In this document: piece after piece, positions 9,336 to 19,006 of the stretch | Position numbering within the stretch: the stretch's first letter is position 1 | How the letters are laid out: each line of letters opens with the position of its first letter | Assembly: GCF_902726545.1 (NCBI RefSeq) | Contig: NZ_CACVAD010000013.1 | Span: 1 to 64,000, forward strand | Direction: 5' to 3' | From: Yersinia artesiana | GTDB lineage: Bacteria; Pseudomonadota; Gammaproteobacteria; Enterobacterales; Enterobacteriaceae | DNA: 64,000 bases | Notes under the pieces: generated by a model | The model's input: the letters and a program-made list of their open reading frames with translations, nothing else | Databases searched by the model: none | Told to the model about the DNA's origin: nothing | Program-made: the position numbers and the translations under genes

Positions 9336-10555
9336 TGGTTTTTTGGCTGATAGTGATTATTTTGCTGGCGGTCGCGGGTGCCTTGTTGGTCATTCCGGCG
9401 CTGCGACAAGAGAACAATTCATCGGTAACTACCCGAGATGAGCTAAATAAGGCGATTTATCAAGACCGGTTATCTGAATTGGCAGCAGATGAAGCCCAGG
9501 GCGTAGTGGAACAGCGGCCTGAATTGATTCAGGAATTACAGCAAAATCTGCTAACAGATATCCCACATGAATCCACTGAGGACACCAACCCAATCAACCG
9601 CTGGGTTTTATTACCGGGCGTAGTCATTCTGGTAGTGGTTTCGGTTGGGTTATATGTGAAAACAGGCGGCCTGGCGCAAGTGCAGGCGTGGCATCAGGTT
9701 GAAGCTCAGATGCCAGAGTTGCGCGCCAGAGTCGCCAATGAGCGGGCTGAGCCTCTGACCATGGAGGAAGTCGCACGTTTGGGGCTGGGATTGCGTACCT
9801 CATTGCAGCAAGATAGCGGTAACGTCAACGATTGGATGATGCTCGGCAGAGTGGGCATGGCACTGAATAATGCCACTACCGCCACGCAAGCTTTTGCTAA
9901 AGCTTACCAACTTGCGCCCGATAATGATGACGTTAGGCTGGGTTATGCTGAAGTGCTGACTCGTTCCAATGATCCGCAAGATAATCAGTTGGCAACCAAG
10001 ATGTTGCGCACTATGGTCGGGCAGGATCACACCAACTTACGCGCCATGAGCTTGTTAGCTTTTAATGCTTTTGAGCAGGGCGATTTTAAACAAGCCATTG
10101 GTGCGTGGGAAGTTATGCTAAAATTGCTGCCTGCTGGTGATTCTCGCATCGAAGTGATAAAACGCAGTATTGCGCAAGCGAAATCACAGGCAGGGCAGGA
10201 AACAGCTACACTGGGAATAGAGGTCTCGTTGTCACCAGAGGCTACCCAGAAATTACCCCAGCAAGGGGCGCTGATTATCTCGGTAACGGATGGCACAAAC
10301 CCGATCCCCGTAGCGGTAAAACAGCTACCTTTGAGCCGATTCCCGCTATCCGTGACGCTGGATGATAGCAATGCAATGATGCCGGAGCGTTTGCTCTCCT
10401 CGTTGCAACAGGTGAAAGTGCGTGCGCGTATTTCACTGGATGGCACTGCCAATCCGCAGCCAGGTGACTGGTTTGGTGAAAGTGGTGTGCAGGATTTCGG
10501 CCCGAAAGGGCAGCCACAAACTATTCATGTTCAGATAAACAAACAGCTCCCTTAA
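9335..10555 (+). CDS. ccmI: Cytochrome c maturation protein CcmI (TPR)
   Basis: A 406-residue protein with an N-terminal membrane span (residues 2-20), a short loop with ELAADEAQGV typical of CcmI, a second span near 90-110, and then a periplasmic TPR region (NDWMMLGRVGMALNN, AFAKAYQLAPDNDDVRLGYA). It binds the C-terminal helix of apocytochromes and presents them to CcmFH. The last about 120 residues form a further domain. It is the last gene of the operon and lies 36 bp before mlaA without a visible terminator, so read-through into mlaA is possible. Confidence 0.92.
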   Translation: MVFWLIVIILLAVAGALLVIPALRQENNSSVTTRDELNKAIYQDRLSELAADEAQGVVEQRPELIQELQQNLLTDIPHESTEDTNPINRWVLLPGVVILVVVSVGLYVKTGGLAQVQAWHQVEAQMPELRARVANERAEPLTMEEVARLGLGLRTSLQQDSGNVNDWMMLGRVGMALNNATTATQAFAKAYQLAPDNDDVRLGYAEVLTRSNDPQDNQLATKMLRTMVGQDHTNLRAMSLLAFNAFEQGDFKQAIGAWEVMLKLLPAGDSRIEVIKRSIAQAKSQAGQETATLGIEVSLSPEATQKLPQQGALIISVTDGTNPIPVAVKQLPLSRFPLSVTLDDSNAMMPERLLSSLQQVKVRARISLDGTANPQPGDWFGESGVQDFGPKGQPQTIHVQINKQLP

Positions 10556-10591
10556 ATATAAGGGGCTGGAAAGAATTTCATGGAGAAAGAT

Positions 10592-11356
10592 ATGAACTAC
10601 CGCCTGATTGGGCTGGCTTTTGCAACCGTACTATTAATAGGCTGCGCCAGTAGCTCGCCGGATCAAATGGAGCAGGGCCGCTCAGATCCGCTGGAAGGTT
10701 TTAACCGGGCAATGTTCAATTTTAACTATGAGGTTCTTGACCCTTATCTCGTGCGTCCGGTGGCCGTTGCTTGGCGCGATTATGTGCCACAACCTGCGCG
10801 TAATGGGATGAGCAACTTCCTGGGTAACCTTGAAGAGCCAGCCAGCATGGTCAACAGCTTCCTGGTGGGTGACCCGTACAACGCCATGAAGCACTTTAAC
10901 CGCTTCTTCCTCAACACTATTTTGGGAATGGGGGGCTTAATAGATGTGGCCGGTATGGCGAATCCCAAGCTGGCGAAAAAAGTGCCGAACCGTTTTGGTA
11001 GTACGTTGGGGCACTATAATGTTGGCTATGGGCCTTACGTAGTATTACCGGGCTATGGCAGCTTCACGATCCGTGAAGATGGTGGTAATGCGGCTGATTA
11101 CGTCTATCCGGTGCTGAGTTATCTGACTTTCTGGATGTCGGCAGGTAAATGGATGCTGGAAGGGGTTGAAACCCGTGCACAGTTGTTAGATTCAGATGGC
11201 TTGCTACGTAACTCCTCCGATCCCTATTTGATGGTGCGTGAGGCCTACTTCCAGCGCTATGATTTCCTGGCGAACGGTGGGCAGTTAAAACCAGAAGTTA
11301 ACTCGAATGCTCAGGCTATTGAGGGTGATTTGGAAAGTATCGATTCACCTAACTGA
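10592..11356 (+). CDS. mlaA: Outer-membrane phospholipid transport lipoprotein MlaA (VacJ)
   Basis: A 254-residue lipoprotein. The lipobox LLIGC places the acylated Cys at residue 18; the mature start resembles CASSxxDQxxQGRSDPLEGFNR. MlaA sits in the outer membrane with porins and removes misplaced phospholipid from the outer leaflet, passing it to MlaC. I chose the ATG at 10592 over the one at 10580 because GGAG lies 7 bp before it and because the shorter form matches E. coli MlaA. Conserved blocks include NTILGMGGLIDVAG and RFGSTLGHYNVGYGPY. A hairpin terminator follows. Confidence 0.96.
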   Translation: MNYRLIGLAFATVLLIGCASSSPDQMEQGRSDPLEGFNRAMFNFNYEVLDPYLVRPVAVAWRDYVPQPARNGMSNFLGNLEEPASMVNSFLVGDPYNAMKHFNRFFLNTILGMGGLIDVAGMANPKLAKKVPNRFGSTLGHYNVGYGPYVVLPGYGSFTIREDGGNAADYVYPVLSYLTFWMSAGKWMLEGVETRAQLLDSDGLLRNSSDPYLMVREAYFQRYDFLANGGQLKPEVNSNAQAIEGDLESIDSPN

Positions 11357-11383
11357 TAGATATGCTACTTCGACACACAAAAG

Positions 11384-11404
11384 AGCGCCGCGAGGCGCTT
11401 TTTT
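11384..11404 (+). terminator. mlaA terminator (first copy of duplicated hairpin)
   Basis: AGCGCC, loop GCGA, GGCGCT, then six T. A 22-bp stretch from this hairpin recurs exactly at 12088-12109 beyond the toxin gene. Confidence 0.9.
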
Positions 11405-11412
11405 GTTGCTGC

Positions 11413-11454
11413 TGTATCTACGTAGTTGAAGAGTGTATACTCATTGTAGATACA
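11413..11454 (+). promoter_or_regulatory. Operator/promoter of the toxin-antitoxin operon
   Basis: A perfect 9-bp inverted repeat, TGTATCTAC at 11413-11421 and GTAGATACA at 11446-11454, brackets a TTGAAG -35-like hexamer (11426-11431) and overlaps a TAGATA -10-like hexamer (11447-11452; spacing 15 bp, short). MazE-type antitoxins autoregulate by binding such palindromes; that this is the operator is inferred. Confidence 0.6.
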
Positions 11455-11473
11455 TAAAGTGAAAGGGGTGATT

Positions 11474-11722
11474 ATGCGAGCTCAAGCCACATTACAAAAA
11501 TGGGGCAATAGTGTTGCCTTACGTTTGTCGGGTAATCTTAAAACTATCCCTAATTTTGAGGTGGGTGACACTGTTGATATCGATATCAGCGAACAAGGAT
11601 TAGTGATTCAAAAAGTCGTCAAAAAGCCATTGACCGAAGAAAGCCTGCTTGCCGGACTTAGCGCTTACACGGCACATGCTGATGAACTTACACATCCCAC
11701 GGAGAGGGAGCTTGATTATTAA
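11474..11722 (+). CDS. MazE-like antitoxin (AbrB fold)
   Basis: An 82-residue protein. The N-terminal LQKWGNSVALRLSGNL is the SpoVT/AbrB DNA-binding swapped-hairpin motif typical of MazE, PemI and ChpS. The acidic C-terminus (ADELTHPTERELDY) would wrap the toxin. I use the ATG at 11474, preceded by AAAGGGG; a GTG at 11459 would add five residues. The stop codon overlaps the toxin ATG by one base (TAATG), the usual coupling in these modules. It should neutralise the toxin and repress the operon. Confidence 0.9.
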   Translation: MRAQATLQKWGNSVALRLSGNLKTIPNFEVGDTVDIDISEQGLVIQKVVKKPLTEESLLAGLSAYTAHADELTHPTERELDY

Positions 11723-12084
11723 TGTATATACCAAAGCGAGGCGATATTTGTTGGTTGGATTTTGAACCAACGAAAGGGAAAGAGATTGGCAAATATCGTC
11801 CTGCTCTTATTCTTTCACATGAAACATATAACCGCTTAACCGGATTGGTGATGTGTTGTCCTGTGAGTAGCAGTGTTCGTGGCGCACCTACCGAAGTTCC
11901 GGTTACCAACCTTGATGCACCTTGTGTTGTGGCAACAACCCTAATCCAAACCTTTGACTGGCGTCAGCGTAAAGCTAAATTTCTGACTGAATCAGAAGCG
12001 GGTTTATATAATGAGGTGTTAGCGAGACTTATCCCGCTCATTGGCGGTGAACATCTACTCTCTTCTCAGGGATTGAATAAATAA
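11722..12084 (+). CDS. MazF/PemK-like endoribonuclease toxin
   Basis: A 120-residue protein of the MazF/PemK/Kid family. The diagnostic N-terminal pattern PKRGDICWLDFEPTKG, then GKYRPALILS, and the middle CPVSSSVRG are all present. Family members cleave single-stranded mRNA at short sequence motifs when freed from antitoxin. The cut specificity cannot be read from the sequence. It follows the antitoxin with a one-base overlap and its stop codon lies in the A-run of the downstream hairpin. The reading frame is intact, so it is probably functional. Confidence 0.92.
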   Translation: MYIPKRGDICWLDFEPTKGKEIGKYRPALILSHETYNRLTGLVMCCPVSSSVRGAPTEVPVTNLDAPCVVATTLIQTFDWRQRKAKFLTESEAGLYNEVLARLIPLIGGEHLLSSQGLNK

Positions 12085-12108
12085 AAAAGCGCCGCGAGGC
12101 GCTTTTTT
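12083..12108. terminator. Bidirectional terminator between toxin and fadL (second copy)
   Basis: AGCGCC, GCGA, GGCGCT flanked by six A on the left and six T on the right, so it can act for the toxin operon and for fadL arriving from the other side. The 22-bp core is identical to the mlaA terminator 704 bp earlier. Confidence 0.9.
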
Positions 12109-12152
12109 GTGGGCAACTATTGTTAGGAAAACAACGTTGCCAATAATGGTTA

Positions 12153-13421
12153 TCAGAAAGCGTAGTTGAAGTTCACGCCATACAGCAGTGCGGTACCTTT
12201 AGAGTCGAACTCATAAGTTGTTCCGCCCAATGCTGTTGGTGTTTTTTCCGTGATATGCACGTTCTGGCCATGCATATAGGAAATACCCACGTCAACTGAT
12301 GCATCTTTGTTAAATGCGTAGGTGGTACCCGCACTTATCCAGAAACGGTCTTGGTCTGGAATCGAAATAGTGCGGTTATCTGCTGGAACCGGGCTGTCAT
12401 CGAAAGCAATACCAGTACGGAAGGTCCAGTTATCATCGTAATAATAGGTGGTACCCAGCGCGATACGGTAAGCATCGTGGAAGCCTTCTTGCTTCTCGAA
12501 CAGCGTTTGACCATTAGTCCCGGTGGCTTTCAGCTCTTTGAACTGGCTCCAACTGGTGTAGGCCATGCTGTAGTGAATCGCCCATTGTGGTGCAACGCGG
12601 TTATAGCCGGATACTTCCCACACTTCTGGCAGGTTCAGAGTCAGGGCACCTGGAATCACTGCACCACCTGTGCCACTTGGTGGTGGTAACTGGCTGCTGA
12701 AATCACCATCAAAGTCTATTTTTACTTTGGAGCGATAGGTGAAGCTGTAGCGGTTCTCTTTATCGACTTCATACAGAACGCCCGCATTCCAACCATAGCC
12801 CCACTTGGTTCCTTCCATACGGGTGACTTCAGTGCTGGCTGGGATAACCCCTCGACCAGCTTCACCAATATGGCGTACAATTTTTGCATCGGCATAAACT
12901 GCATCAAAACCCAAACCAAAACTGAAGTTTTCATTCAAGCGATAAGCTGCGCTCAGATTAAGGTTTGCGGTTTTCAGGTCAGTTTGACCACCCAGAGAAC
13001 CGGCAACATAATCATCATTAAATTCAGTGGCTAAACCGTAGTTTGAGGTACCGGAAGCACCAATTGCCCATTGCTCATTCAGCGGCATAATAAAGTGGAT
13101 ATTGGGGATCCACTCCGATGGCGCGATGTTTTTGGCACTGGTACTTCTGCCCGATAAGGGTGATGTACCACTGATATCAACGTTGGGATCGACATACACG
13201 ACACCGCCGGAGAACGAAGGGCGGTCGAACAAGGTCATTGCGGCGGGGTTGCGGCTACCAACAGAGGCATTGTCAGCAACAGCGCCTTCACCAGAGAAAG
13301 AGCGGCCCAATGCAGCTGCTGAATATTCATTCAGCTGAAAACCGGCCGCAGAAACGTTTGAAGAAATTATTGCCACTGCAGCTGCCAGAGCTGATCGGGT
13401 AAACAGGTTTTTCTGGTTCAT
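12153..13421 (-). CDS. fadL: Long-chain fatty acid outer-membrane transporter FadL
   Basis: A 422-residue outer-membrane beta barrel. The signal peptide ends about residue 26 (SNVSAA), and the mature start [20 protein letters not shown] contains the conserved FadL hatch including the NPA box ([18 protein letters not shown]). The last residue is aromatic (NYAF), as barrel proteins need. It binds long-chain fatty acids outside and lets them diffuse in. I use the ATG at 13421 with GAGG upstream; an in-frame TTG two codons earlier is less likely. Transcription should be repressed by FadR (site at 13526-13539) and helped by CRP (site near 13675). Convergent with the toxin operon. Confidence 0.96.
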   Translation of the reverse strand: MNQKNLFTRSALAAAVAIISSNVSAAGFQLNEYSAAALGRSFSGEGAVADNASVGSRNPAAMTLFDRPSFSGGVVYVDPNVDISGTSPLSGRSTSAKNIAPSEWIPNIHFIMPLNEQWAIGASGTSNYGLATEFNDDYVAGSLGGQTDLKTANLNLSAAYRLNENFSFGLGFDAVYADAKIVRHIGEAGRGVIPASTEVTRMEGTKWGYGWNAGVLYEVDKENRYSFTYRSKVKIDFDGDFSSQLPPPSGTGGAVIPGALTLNLPEVWEVSGYNRVAPQWAIHYSMAYTSWSQFKELKATGTNGQTLFEKQEGFHDAYRIALGTTYYYDDNWTFRTGIAFDDSPVPADNRTISIPDQDRFWISAGTTYAFNKDASVDVGISYMHGQNVHITEKTPTALGGTTYEFDSKGTALLYGVNFNYAF

Positions 13422-13525
13422 GACCAAAACCTCATTATTTTAATTAATGTTACATACCGTAACAAGAGAATGCGGGATTGTAGGGTCCGTTATCGGTCAG
13501 ACAAAGCAGACCAGTGGCTGAAGTA

Positions 13526-13539
13526 TAGGTCTGACCAGC
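13526..13539 (-). promoter_or_regulatory. FadR operator of fadL
   Basis: On the minus strand GCTGGTCAGACCTA, followed by TACTTC, closely resembles the recalled E. coli fadL site. A weaker half-match (TCGGTCAGACAAAG) sits closer to the gene around 13494-13507 and may be a second site. Confidence 0.75.
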
Positions 13540-13674
13540 GAGGGTGTTGCAAGTATGTTTTGACATTTGGTCTAATTTGATTGCAAAAAATAGACGCAGT
13601 TAACAAAAAACTCACAAATATGTAGCAACTATTACATTATTGATGCTTGAACAAGCAATTTGAGTGTGATTTCC

Positions 13675-13690
13675 GTCACTTAATAGGCCT
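13675..13690. promoter_or_regulatory. CRP-like site between fadL and yfcZ
   Basis: TGTGA, six bases, TCACT: one base short of the perfect CRP palindrome. CRP activation of fadL is established in E. coli; use by fadL here is inferred. Confidence 0.6.
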
Positions 13691-13850
13691 ATAAACAGTA
13701 AGTCCTAGTGCCAGATGACGGACGGTAGTAAAATAGCGTCAGAGAAAATATTTTTTGCACTATGTCTTATTTGTTTGCGCCAATTGTTATTTGCGCTATC
13801 TGATAGGCAATTTGCACCTATTTTGAAATGTCCGTTGAGGAGAATTGAAG

Positions 13851-14162
13851 ATGTCAGATGCAACTGTTGGATCAACAAACAACCGCTGTAGCGCGGAAGA
13901 AACCGCAGCCTGCTGCTGTATAGATGTAGGCACTATCATGGACAATACCGATTGCACCGCGTCCTATAGCTGTGTATTCGATAATCGTGCAGAAGCTGAA
14001 GCGATGCTGAAAACACTAACTGAAAAAGCGCGTGCTGTTGAATCTGAGCCTTGCCTAATCGAGCATAAGCTGGAAGAAACTGACGGTGGCGTGCGTTTAA
14101 CCGTTGATTTCACTTTTGCCTGCCAGGCTGAAACCATGATTTTTCAGTTAGGTCTGCGTTAA
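13851..14162 (+). CDS. yfcZ: YfcZ/YiiS family protein (DUF406)
   Basis: A 103-residue protein of the YfcZ/YiiS family, function unknown. The ATG at 13851 has GAGGAG eight bases before it; a TTG two codons upstream is not needed. It carries eight Cys, including a CCC run near residue 20 (ETAACCCIDVG), and ends with the family motif FTFACQAETMIFQLGLR. Position between fadL and fadI is the same as in E. coli, which hints at a link with fatty-acid metabolism, but no activity is known. Confidence 0.92.
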   Translation: MSDATVGSTNNRCSAEETAACCCIDVGTIMDNTDCTASYSCVFDNRAEAEAMLKTLTEKARAVESEPCLIEHKLEETDGGVRLTVDFTFACQAETMIFQLGLR

Positions 14163-14394
14163 TCCGCACTGACTCAGTTCAGCCGAATACCTAAAAACGC
14201 GGAGCTTCTGGCTTCGCGTTTGTTTTTGAATGATTTGTCTTTTTGATGCATCGTGTTTGATACATCATTTGTACATAAGTTATTAGCCTGTCAGTTCTTC
14301 TCACTCCCAATTTTTAGTCTGAAAAGTTGCTCCTGCTCTCACTTTCCTGTTCTATAGGTTTACCAAATGTAAATATTTGGTTAACAATAATTGG

Positions 14395-14411
14395 ATCAGG
14401 TCAGACCTGTT
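14395..14411 (+). promoter_or_regulatory. FadR operator of fadIJ
   Basis: ATCAGGTCAGACCTGTT is a near-perfect FadR box whose core AGGTCAGACCT is symmetric. It ends 47 bp before the fadI ATG and just upstream of a TATGCT -10-like hexamer (14418-14423). FadR should repress fadIJ until long-chain acyl-CoA accumulates. Confidence 0.85.
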
Positions 14412-14458
14412 ATTTGTTATGCTTTAATCAAAGCCACTTTGACTTATCAGGAGCATTT

Positions 14459-15769
14459 ATGAGTAAGCCATTACCGCTAGTGACGCGCCAGGGCGATCGC
14501 ATTGCCATAGTCAGCGGCCTGCGCACCCCCTTTGCCAAGCAAGCAACTGCTTATCATGGCGTGCCGGCTGTAGATTTAGGCAAAATTGTGGTCAGTGAAT
14601 TATTAGCCAGAAGTGGTATTGCTCCTGAATTGATTGATCAACTGGTATTCGGCCAAGTGGTACAGATGCCAGAAGCGCCCAATATTGCCCGTGAAATTGT
14701 ATTGGGCACGGGCATGAGTGTGCATACCGATGCTTACAGTGTTTCGCGCGCATGTGCGACCAGTTTTCAGGCGGTGGCGAATGTGGCGGAAAGCATCATG
14801 GCTGGTTCCGTCACTGTAGCGATTGCCGGCGGCGCAGATTCCTCTTCGGTTTTACCTATTGGTGTCAGCAAAGCGCTGGCGCGGACGCTGGTTGATGTTA
14901 ATAAAGCCCGAACCCTATCCCAACGATTGAAATTATTCAGCCGGTTAAAACTGCGTGATTTGCTGCCAGTAGCCCCCGCTGTTGCTGAGTATTCAACGGG
15001 TTTACGTATGGGGGATACAGCCGAGCAGATGGCAAAAACCTATGGAATTAGCCGCGAGGATCAGGATGCGCTAGCGCTACGCTCTCACCAAATGGCGGCA
15101 CAGGCCTGGCAACAGGGGTTATTACACGATGAGGTGATGACGGCTTATATTCCACCGTTTAGTGATGCCATCACTGAAGATAATAATATCCGCAAAGATT
15201 CTACCATGGCGCAATATGCCAAATTACGTCCGGCCTTTGATCGCAAGCACGGCAGCGTCACTGCGGCGAACAGTACACCACTGACCGACGGGGCAGCCGC
15301 CGTCATGATGATGAGTGAATCAAAAGCGAAGGAATTGGGTCTCCAACCGTTAGGTTACTTGCGCAGCTTTGCCTTTTCGGCCATTGATGTCTGGCAAGAC
15401 ATGCTATTAGGCCCCTCTTACGCTACCCCTCTGGCGTTGGATCGTGCTGGAATTACTCTATCGGATTTAACCCTTATTGATATGCATGAAGCCTTTGCAG
15501 CACAAACACTGGCGAATCTGAAAATGTTTGCCAGTGATAGCTTCGCCCGCGAAAAACTGGGGCGCAGTCAGGCGATTGGTGAAGTTGATATGAGTAAATT
15601 CAACGTATTAGGTGGCTCCATTGCTTATGGTCACCCCTTTGCGGCGACAGGCGCGCGTATGATTACTCAAACATTACATGAATTACGTCGCCGTGGTGGT
15701 GGGCTAGGGTTAACAACCGCATGTGCTGCGGGTGGTTTGGGTGCAGCAATGATTTTGGAGGTGGAGTAA
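14459..15769 (+). CDS. fadI: 3-ketoacyl-CoA thiolase FadI
   Basis: A 436-residue thiolase, the same length as E. coli FadI. It cleaves 3-ketoacyl-CoA with CoA in the last step of beta-oxidation, in a complex with FadJ. The acyl-accepting Cys is at residue 99 (SRACATSF); the basic His is in [13 protein letters not shown] and the second Cys in [13 protein letters not shown]. The ATG at 14459 has AGGAG 5 bp upstream; the longer open frame from 14327 would run through the FadR box and is rejected. The stop TAA overlaps the fadJ ATG by one base. Confidence 0.97.
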   Translation: MSKPLPLVTRQGDRIAIVSGLRTPFAKQATAYHGVPAVDLGKIVVSELLARSGIAPELIDQLVFGQVVQMPEAPNIAREIVLGTGMSVHTDAYSVSRACATSFQAVANVAESIMAGSVTVAIAGGADSSSVLPIGVSKALARTLVDVNKARTLSQRLKLFSRLKLRDLLPVAPAVAEYSTGLRMGDTAEQMAKTYGISREDQDALALRSHQMAAQAWQQGLLHDEVMTAYIPPFSDAITEDNNIRKDSTMAQYAKLRPAFDRKHGSVTAANSTPLTDGAAAVMMMSESKAKELGLQPLGYLRSFAFSAIDVWQDMLLGPSYATPLALDRAGITLSDLTLIDMHEAFAAQTLANLKMFASDSFAREKLGRSQAIGEVDMSKFNVLGGSIAYGHPFAATGARMITQTLHELRRRGGGLGLTTACAAGGLGAAMILEVE

Positions 15770-18006
15770 TGAGTCAGGAAAATACCCTTAGCAACGGTAA
15801 TGAAACGGCCCCAGTGGGCGTTGCCGCCTCAGCCCATTCTGTATTCACCCTCAATGTTCGGCCCGACAATATTGGTATCATTACTGTTGATGTTGTCGGT
15901 GATAAAGTGAACACCTTAAAAGCTGAATTCGCAGAACAAATTGCTGAAATACTGCAACAAGCACAGGCCTTGAGCCAATTGCAGGGCTTAGTGATTATTT
16001 CTGGCAAACCGGACTCTTTTATCGCTGGTGCTGATATCACCATGATTGCAGCTTGTCGCACTGCGCAAGATGCTCGCGTTCTGGCTCAAAAAGGCCAATC
16101 CATTCTGGCACAAATCGCGGCATTCCCTGTGCCGGTGGTCGCCGCTATCCATGGTGCTTGCCTCGGGGGTGGTCTGGAACTGGCGCTGGCATGTCATAGC
16201 CGAATTTGCTCACAGGATGATAAAACCGTGCTCGGCTTGCCAGAGGTGCAATTGGGGCTGCTGCCGGGTTCGGGTGGCACTCAGCGTTTGCCGCGCCTGG
16301 TGGGGGTCAGTAAGGCGCTGGATATGATATTAACGGGCAGGCAGGTTCGTGCGCGACAGGCACTTAAAATGGGGCTGGTGGACGATGTAGTGCCACAGGA
16401 CATCTTGCTGGATGTGGCTATTCAGCGGGCAAAAGCTGGTTGGCTTGATAAGCCCGCCTTGCCGTGGCAGGAACGTTTACTCAGTGGCCCGCTAGGTAAG
16501 GCACTGTTATTTAATATCGTTCGTAAGAAAACGCAGGCAAAGACCCAAGGCCATTATCCTGCGGCAGAGCGTATTATTGATGTAGTACGTAAAGGGCTGG
16601 ATCACGGTGGGCCTGCAGGTTATGAAGCCGAAGCTAAAGCTTTTGGTGAGCTGGCGATGACCCCTGAGTCAGCCGCATTACGCAGCTTGTTTTTTGCCAC
16701 CACCTCGCTGAAAAAAGAGACCGGTGGCAAAGCGAAGCCTCGTGCGATCCATCGTGTCGGGGTCTTAGGGGGGGGCTTGATGGGCGGTGGTATTGCTAAT
16801 GTCACTGCAACCCGTGCGGGTTTGCCGGTACGGATTAAAGATATCAATCCAACCGGAATTAATCAGGCGCTGAAATATACCTGGGATGCTTTAGGCAAGC
16901 GGGTGCGCAGTAAACGGATGCGCCCGGCTGAGCGGCAACGGCAGATGATGCTGATTTCCGGTAGCACCGATTATTGTGGTTTTGGTAATGTGGATATTGT
17001 GGTTGAAGCGGTATTTGAAGATTTATCTCTGAAACAGCAGATGGTGGCAGATATTGAGCATTTCGCAGCTCCTCACACTATTTTCGCCTCTAACACATCA
17101 TCTCTGCCAATCAGCGACATCGCGGCACAGGCACAGCGGCCGGAGCAGGTTATCGGCCTGCATTACTTTAGTCCGGTGGATAAAATGCCGTTGGTGGAAG
17201 TTATTCCGCATGCAAAAACGAGCGAAGAAACCATTGCAACTACGGTTGCCTTAGCGCGCAAACAGGGCAAAACAGCGATTGTGGTCGCTGATCGTGCCGG
17301 GTTCTATGTAAACCGTATTTTGGCTCCGTATATCAATGAAGCAGCCCGCTGCCTATTAGACGGTGAACCTATCGATTCAGTTGATAAAGCGCTGGTCGAT
17401 TTTGGCTTCCCGGTTGGCCCGATAACCTTGCTGGATGAAGTGGGAATTGATGTGGGAACCAAAATAATGCCTATTTTGGTGGAGAAATTAGGGGCACGTT
17501 TTGCCGCACCGCCTTCTTTTGATGTCATCTTGAAGGATGGGCGGAAAGGGCGTAAAAATAGTCGCGGTTTCTACCTTTATCCCGCTAAAAGTAGCGGTTT
17601 TAAGTGGAAAAGAAGCCCCGGCAAGCAAGTGGATACCAGCGTGTATACCTTACTGGGTGTCACACCGAGGGCGCATCTTGAATCTGCCGTAATAGGACAG
17701 CGCTGCACGATGATGATGCTGAATGAAGCCGCGCGCTGTCTGGATGAATCCATCATTCGTAATCCGCGCGATGGGGATATTGGTGCAGTGTTCGGGATTG
17801 GTTTCCCTCCGTTCCTGGGCGGGCCTTTCCGCTATATGGACAGGCTGGGCGCAGATAAAGTGGTAAAAACACTGAATTTACTTGCCCAGCAATATGGCGA
17901 GCGTTTTGAGCCTTGCTCATTATTGGTAACGATGGCTGAGCAGCAAAAAAGGTTTTATCCATCTGAAAACAGTATGGATGAAGGGGCCATTACCGCACAT
18001 AATTAA
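15769..18006 (+). CDS. fadJ: Fatty acid oxidation complex alpha subunit FadJ
   Basis: A 745-residue bifunctional enzyme. Residues about 30-220 are enoyl-CoA hydratase/isomerase ([10 protein letters not shown] oxyanion region, [20 protein letters not shown] with catalytic Glu). From about 340, a 3-hydroxyacyl-CoA dehydrogenase begins with the NAD fold [15 protein letters not shown] and has the catalytic [15 protein letters not shown]. The C-terminal repeat contains [12 protein letters not shown] and [14 protein letters not shown]. It is about 30 residues longer than E. coli FadJ, chiefly at the N-terminus. Translationally coupled to fadI. Confidence 0.96.
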   Translation: MSQENTLSNGNETAPVGVAASAHSVFTLNVRPDNIGIITVDVVGDKVNTLKAEFAEQIAEILQQAQALSQLQGLVIISGKPDSFIAGADITMIAACRTAQDARVLAQKGQSILAQIAAFPVPVVAAIHGACLGGGLELALACHSRICSQDDKTVLGLPEVQLGLLPGSGGTQRLPRLVGVSKALDMILTGRQVRARQALKMGLVDDVVPQDILLDVAIQRAKAGWLDKPALPWQERLLSGPLGKALLFNIVRKKTQAKTQGHYPAAERIIDVVRKGLDHGGPAGYEAEAKAFGELAMTPESAALRSLFFATTSLKKETGGKAKPRAIHRVGVLGGGLMGGGIANVTATRAGLPVRIKDINPTGINQALKYTWDALGKRVRSKRMRPAERQRQMMLISGSTDYCGFGNVDIVVEAVFEDLSLKQQMVADIEHFAAPHTIFASNTSSLPISDIAAQAQRPEQVIGLHYFSPVDKMPLVEVIPHAKTSEETIATTVALARKQGKTAIVVADRAGFYVNRILAPYINEAARCLLDGEPIDSVDKALVDFGFPVGPITLLDEVGIDVGTKIMPILVEKLGARFAAPPSFDVILKDGRKGRKNSRGFYLYPAKSSGFKWKRSPGKQVDTSVYTLLGVTPRAHLESAVIGQRCTMMMLNEAARCLDESIIRNPRDGDIGAVFGIGFPPFLGGPFRYMDRLGADKVVKTLNLLAQQYGERFEPCSLLVTMAEQQKRFYPSENSMDEGAITAHN

Positions 18007-18388
18007 GAGTGTGAACAAGATCACCACCTGCAATTCTAACGGATAAGGTAGCTATACATCGGGGGCTACCCGCGCTACCTTAAATTAGAATCACGTAAAG
18101 TGACTATTCATGCCAAAATGAATGAATTGTCACTTATTGCATAGGTGATAGAGTTTGGATTAAGCTGTTGATATGGTTACTCTGTAACCAATCAAGGTTG
18201 GCTGTCGGTGTTACTGGTGTAAAAACAGCCATTTTCTTTACCTTAAGTTTCAGGCAAAATGCCCGGCCGCCATAGAGAGACGGCGCGTTATCGTTATGAA
18301 GTTTCTTTGCTCTCAAGCAAAGGTTTCGGCGGTACAGCACGCAAAGCGTTTCTGTATAGCGTTATTTTGTTAACAAAAACGGTGCAAT
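18007..18388. other. fadJ-sixA intergenic region
   Basis: A perfect 9-bp inverted repeat lies shortly after fadJ: TAAGGTAGC at 18044-18052 and GCTACCTTA at 18074-18082, 21-base loop, no T-tract. The rest should include the sixA promoter. A minus-strand open frame (18134-18340) has no family resemblance. Confidence 0.55.
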
Positions 18389-18880
18389 ATGCAAGTTTTC
18401 ATTATGCGTCACGGCGACGCGGCTCTTGACGCAGCCAGTGATGCGCAAAGGCCTCTGACTCTGTGTGGTCAAGATGAATCACGTCAGATCGCGAGCTGGT
18501 TAAACGACCAGTCCGTTGATGTTGATAGGGTATTAGTTAGCCCTTATTTACGCGCAGGGCAGACATTGGCAGTGGTGCGTGAAGTGCTGACACTTCCGGC
18601 TGAACAGGAAGTGATGCCAGAATTAACGCCGGGTGGGGATGCTGCTTTTGTTAGTTGCTATTTACAAGCATTGGCAAAAGAAGACTGTGCTGCGGTGCTA
18701 GTCATTTCACACTTGCCACTGGTCGGCTATTTAGTCGCTGAACTTTGTCCGGGGCAATGCCCGCCGATGTTTGCGACGTCGGCCATCGCTTGTGTTGATT
18801 TGGATGATGAGACGGGCAAAGGGACTTTTGACTGGCAGGTTAGCCCGACACAGCTTTTAGCTAAAGCCTGTCACGGCTAA
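18389..18880 (+). CDS. sixA: Phosphohistidine phosphatase SixA
   Basis: A 163-residue member of the histidine phosphatase (phosphoglycerate mutase-like) superfamily. The RHG nucleophile motif MQVFIMRHGDAA puts the catalytic His at residue 8; later conserved parts are LVSPYLRAGQTL and the second His in VISHLPLVGYL. In E. coli SixA removes phosphate from histidine residues of phosphotransfer proteins such as ArcB and the nitrogen PTS protein NPr. It is a single-gene unit here, with a possible hairpin terminator about 25 bp downstream. Confidence 0.95.
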   Translation: MQVFIMRHGDAALDAASDAQRPLTLCGQDESRQIASWLNDQSVDVDRVLVSPYLRAGQTLAVVREVLTLPAEQEVMPELTPGGDAAFVSCYLQALAKEDCAAVLVISHLPLVGYLVAELCPGQCPPMFATSAIACVDLDDETGKGTFDWQVSPTQLLAKACHG

Positions 18881-18904
18881 GTATCATTTGAGCCAATGAT
18901 CAAT

Positions 18905-18937
18905 GGGCGCGGCGTCACTGTCGCGCTCTTGTTATTT
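18905..18937 (+). terminator. Possible sixA terminator
   Basis: GGGCGCG and CGCGCTC form a 7-bp stem with one G-U pair and a 10-base loop, followed by a T-rich TTGTTATTT. Confidence 0.45.
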
Positions 18938-19006
18938 CTACTCTTTGTAACGGGTAGATTGTATGTATACAGCGTTAGCAAAAATGCATCCCACCAGCCA
19001 ATTCGG

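Noticed and set aside
8829-10555. Frameshifted ccmH
   Set aside because: Two complete frames with a one-base stop/start overlap match the separate CcmH and CcmI proteins of many bacteria, so this is not a broken fusion gene.
14327-14458. Upstream extension of the fadI frame
   Set aside because: It crosses the FadR operator and the promoter; the ATG at 14459 has a good ribosome binding site and gives the family length.
18134-18340. 68-codon minus-strand frame in the fadJ-sixA gap
   Set aside because: No recognisable motif and it covers the likely sixA promoter.
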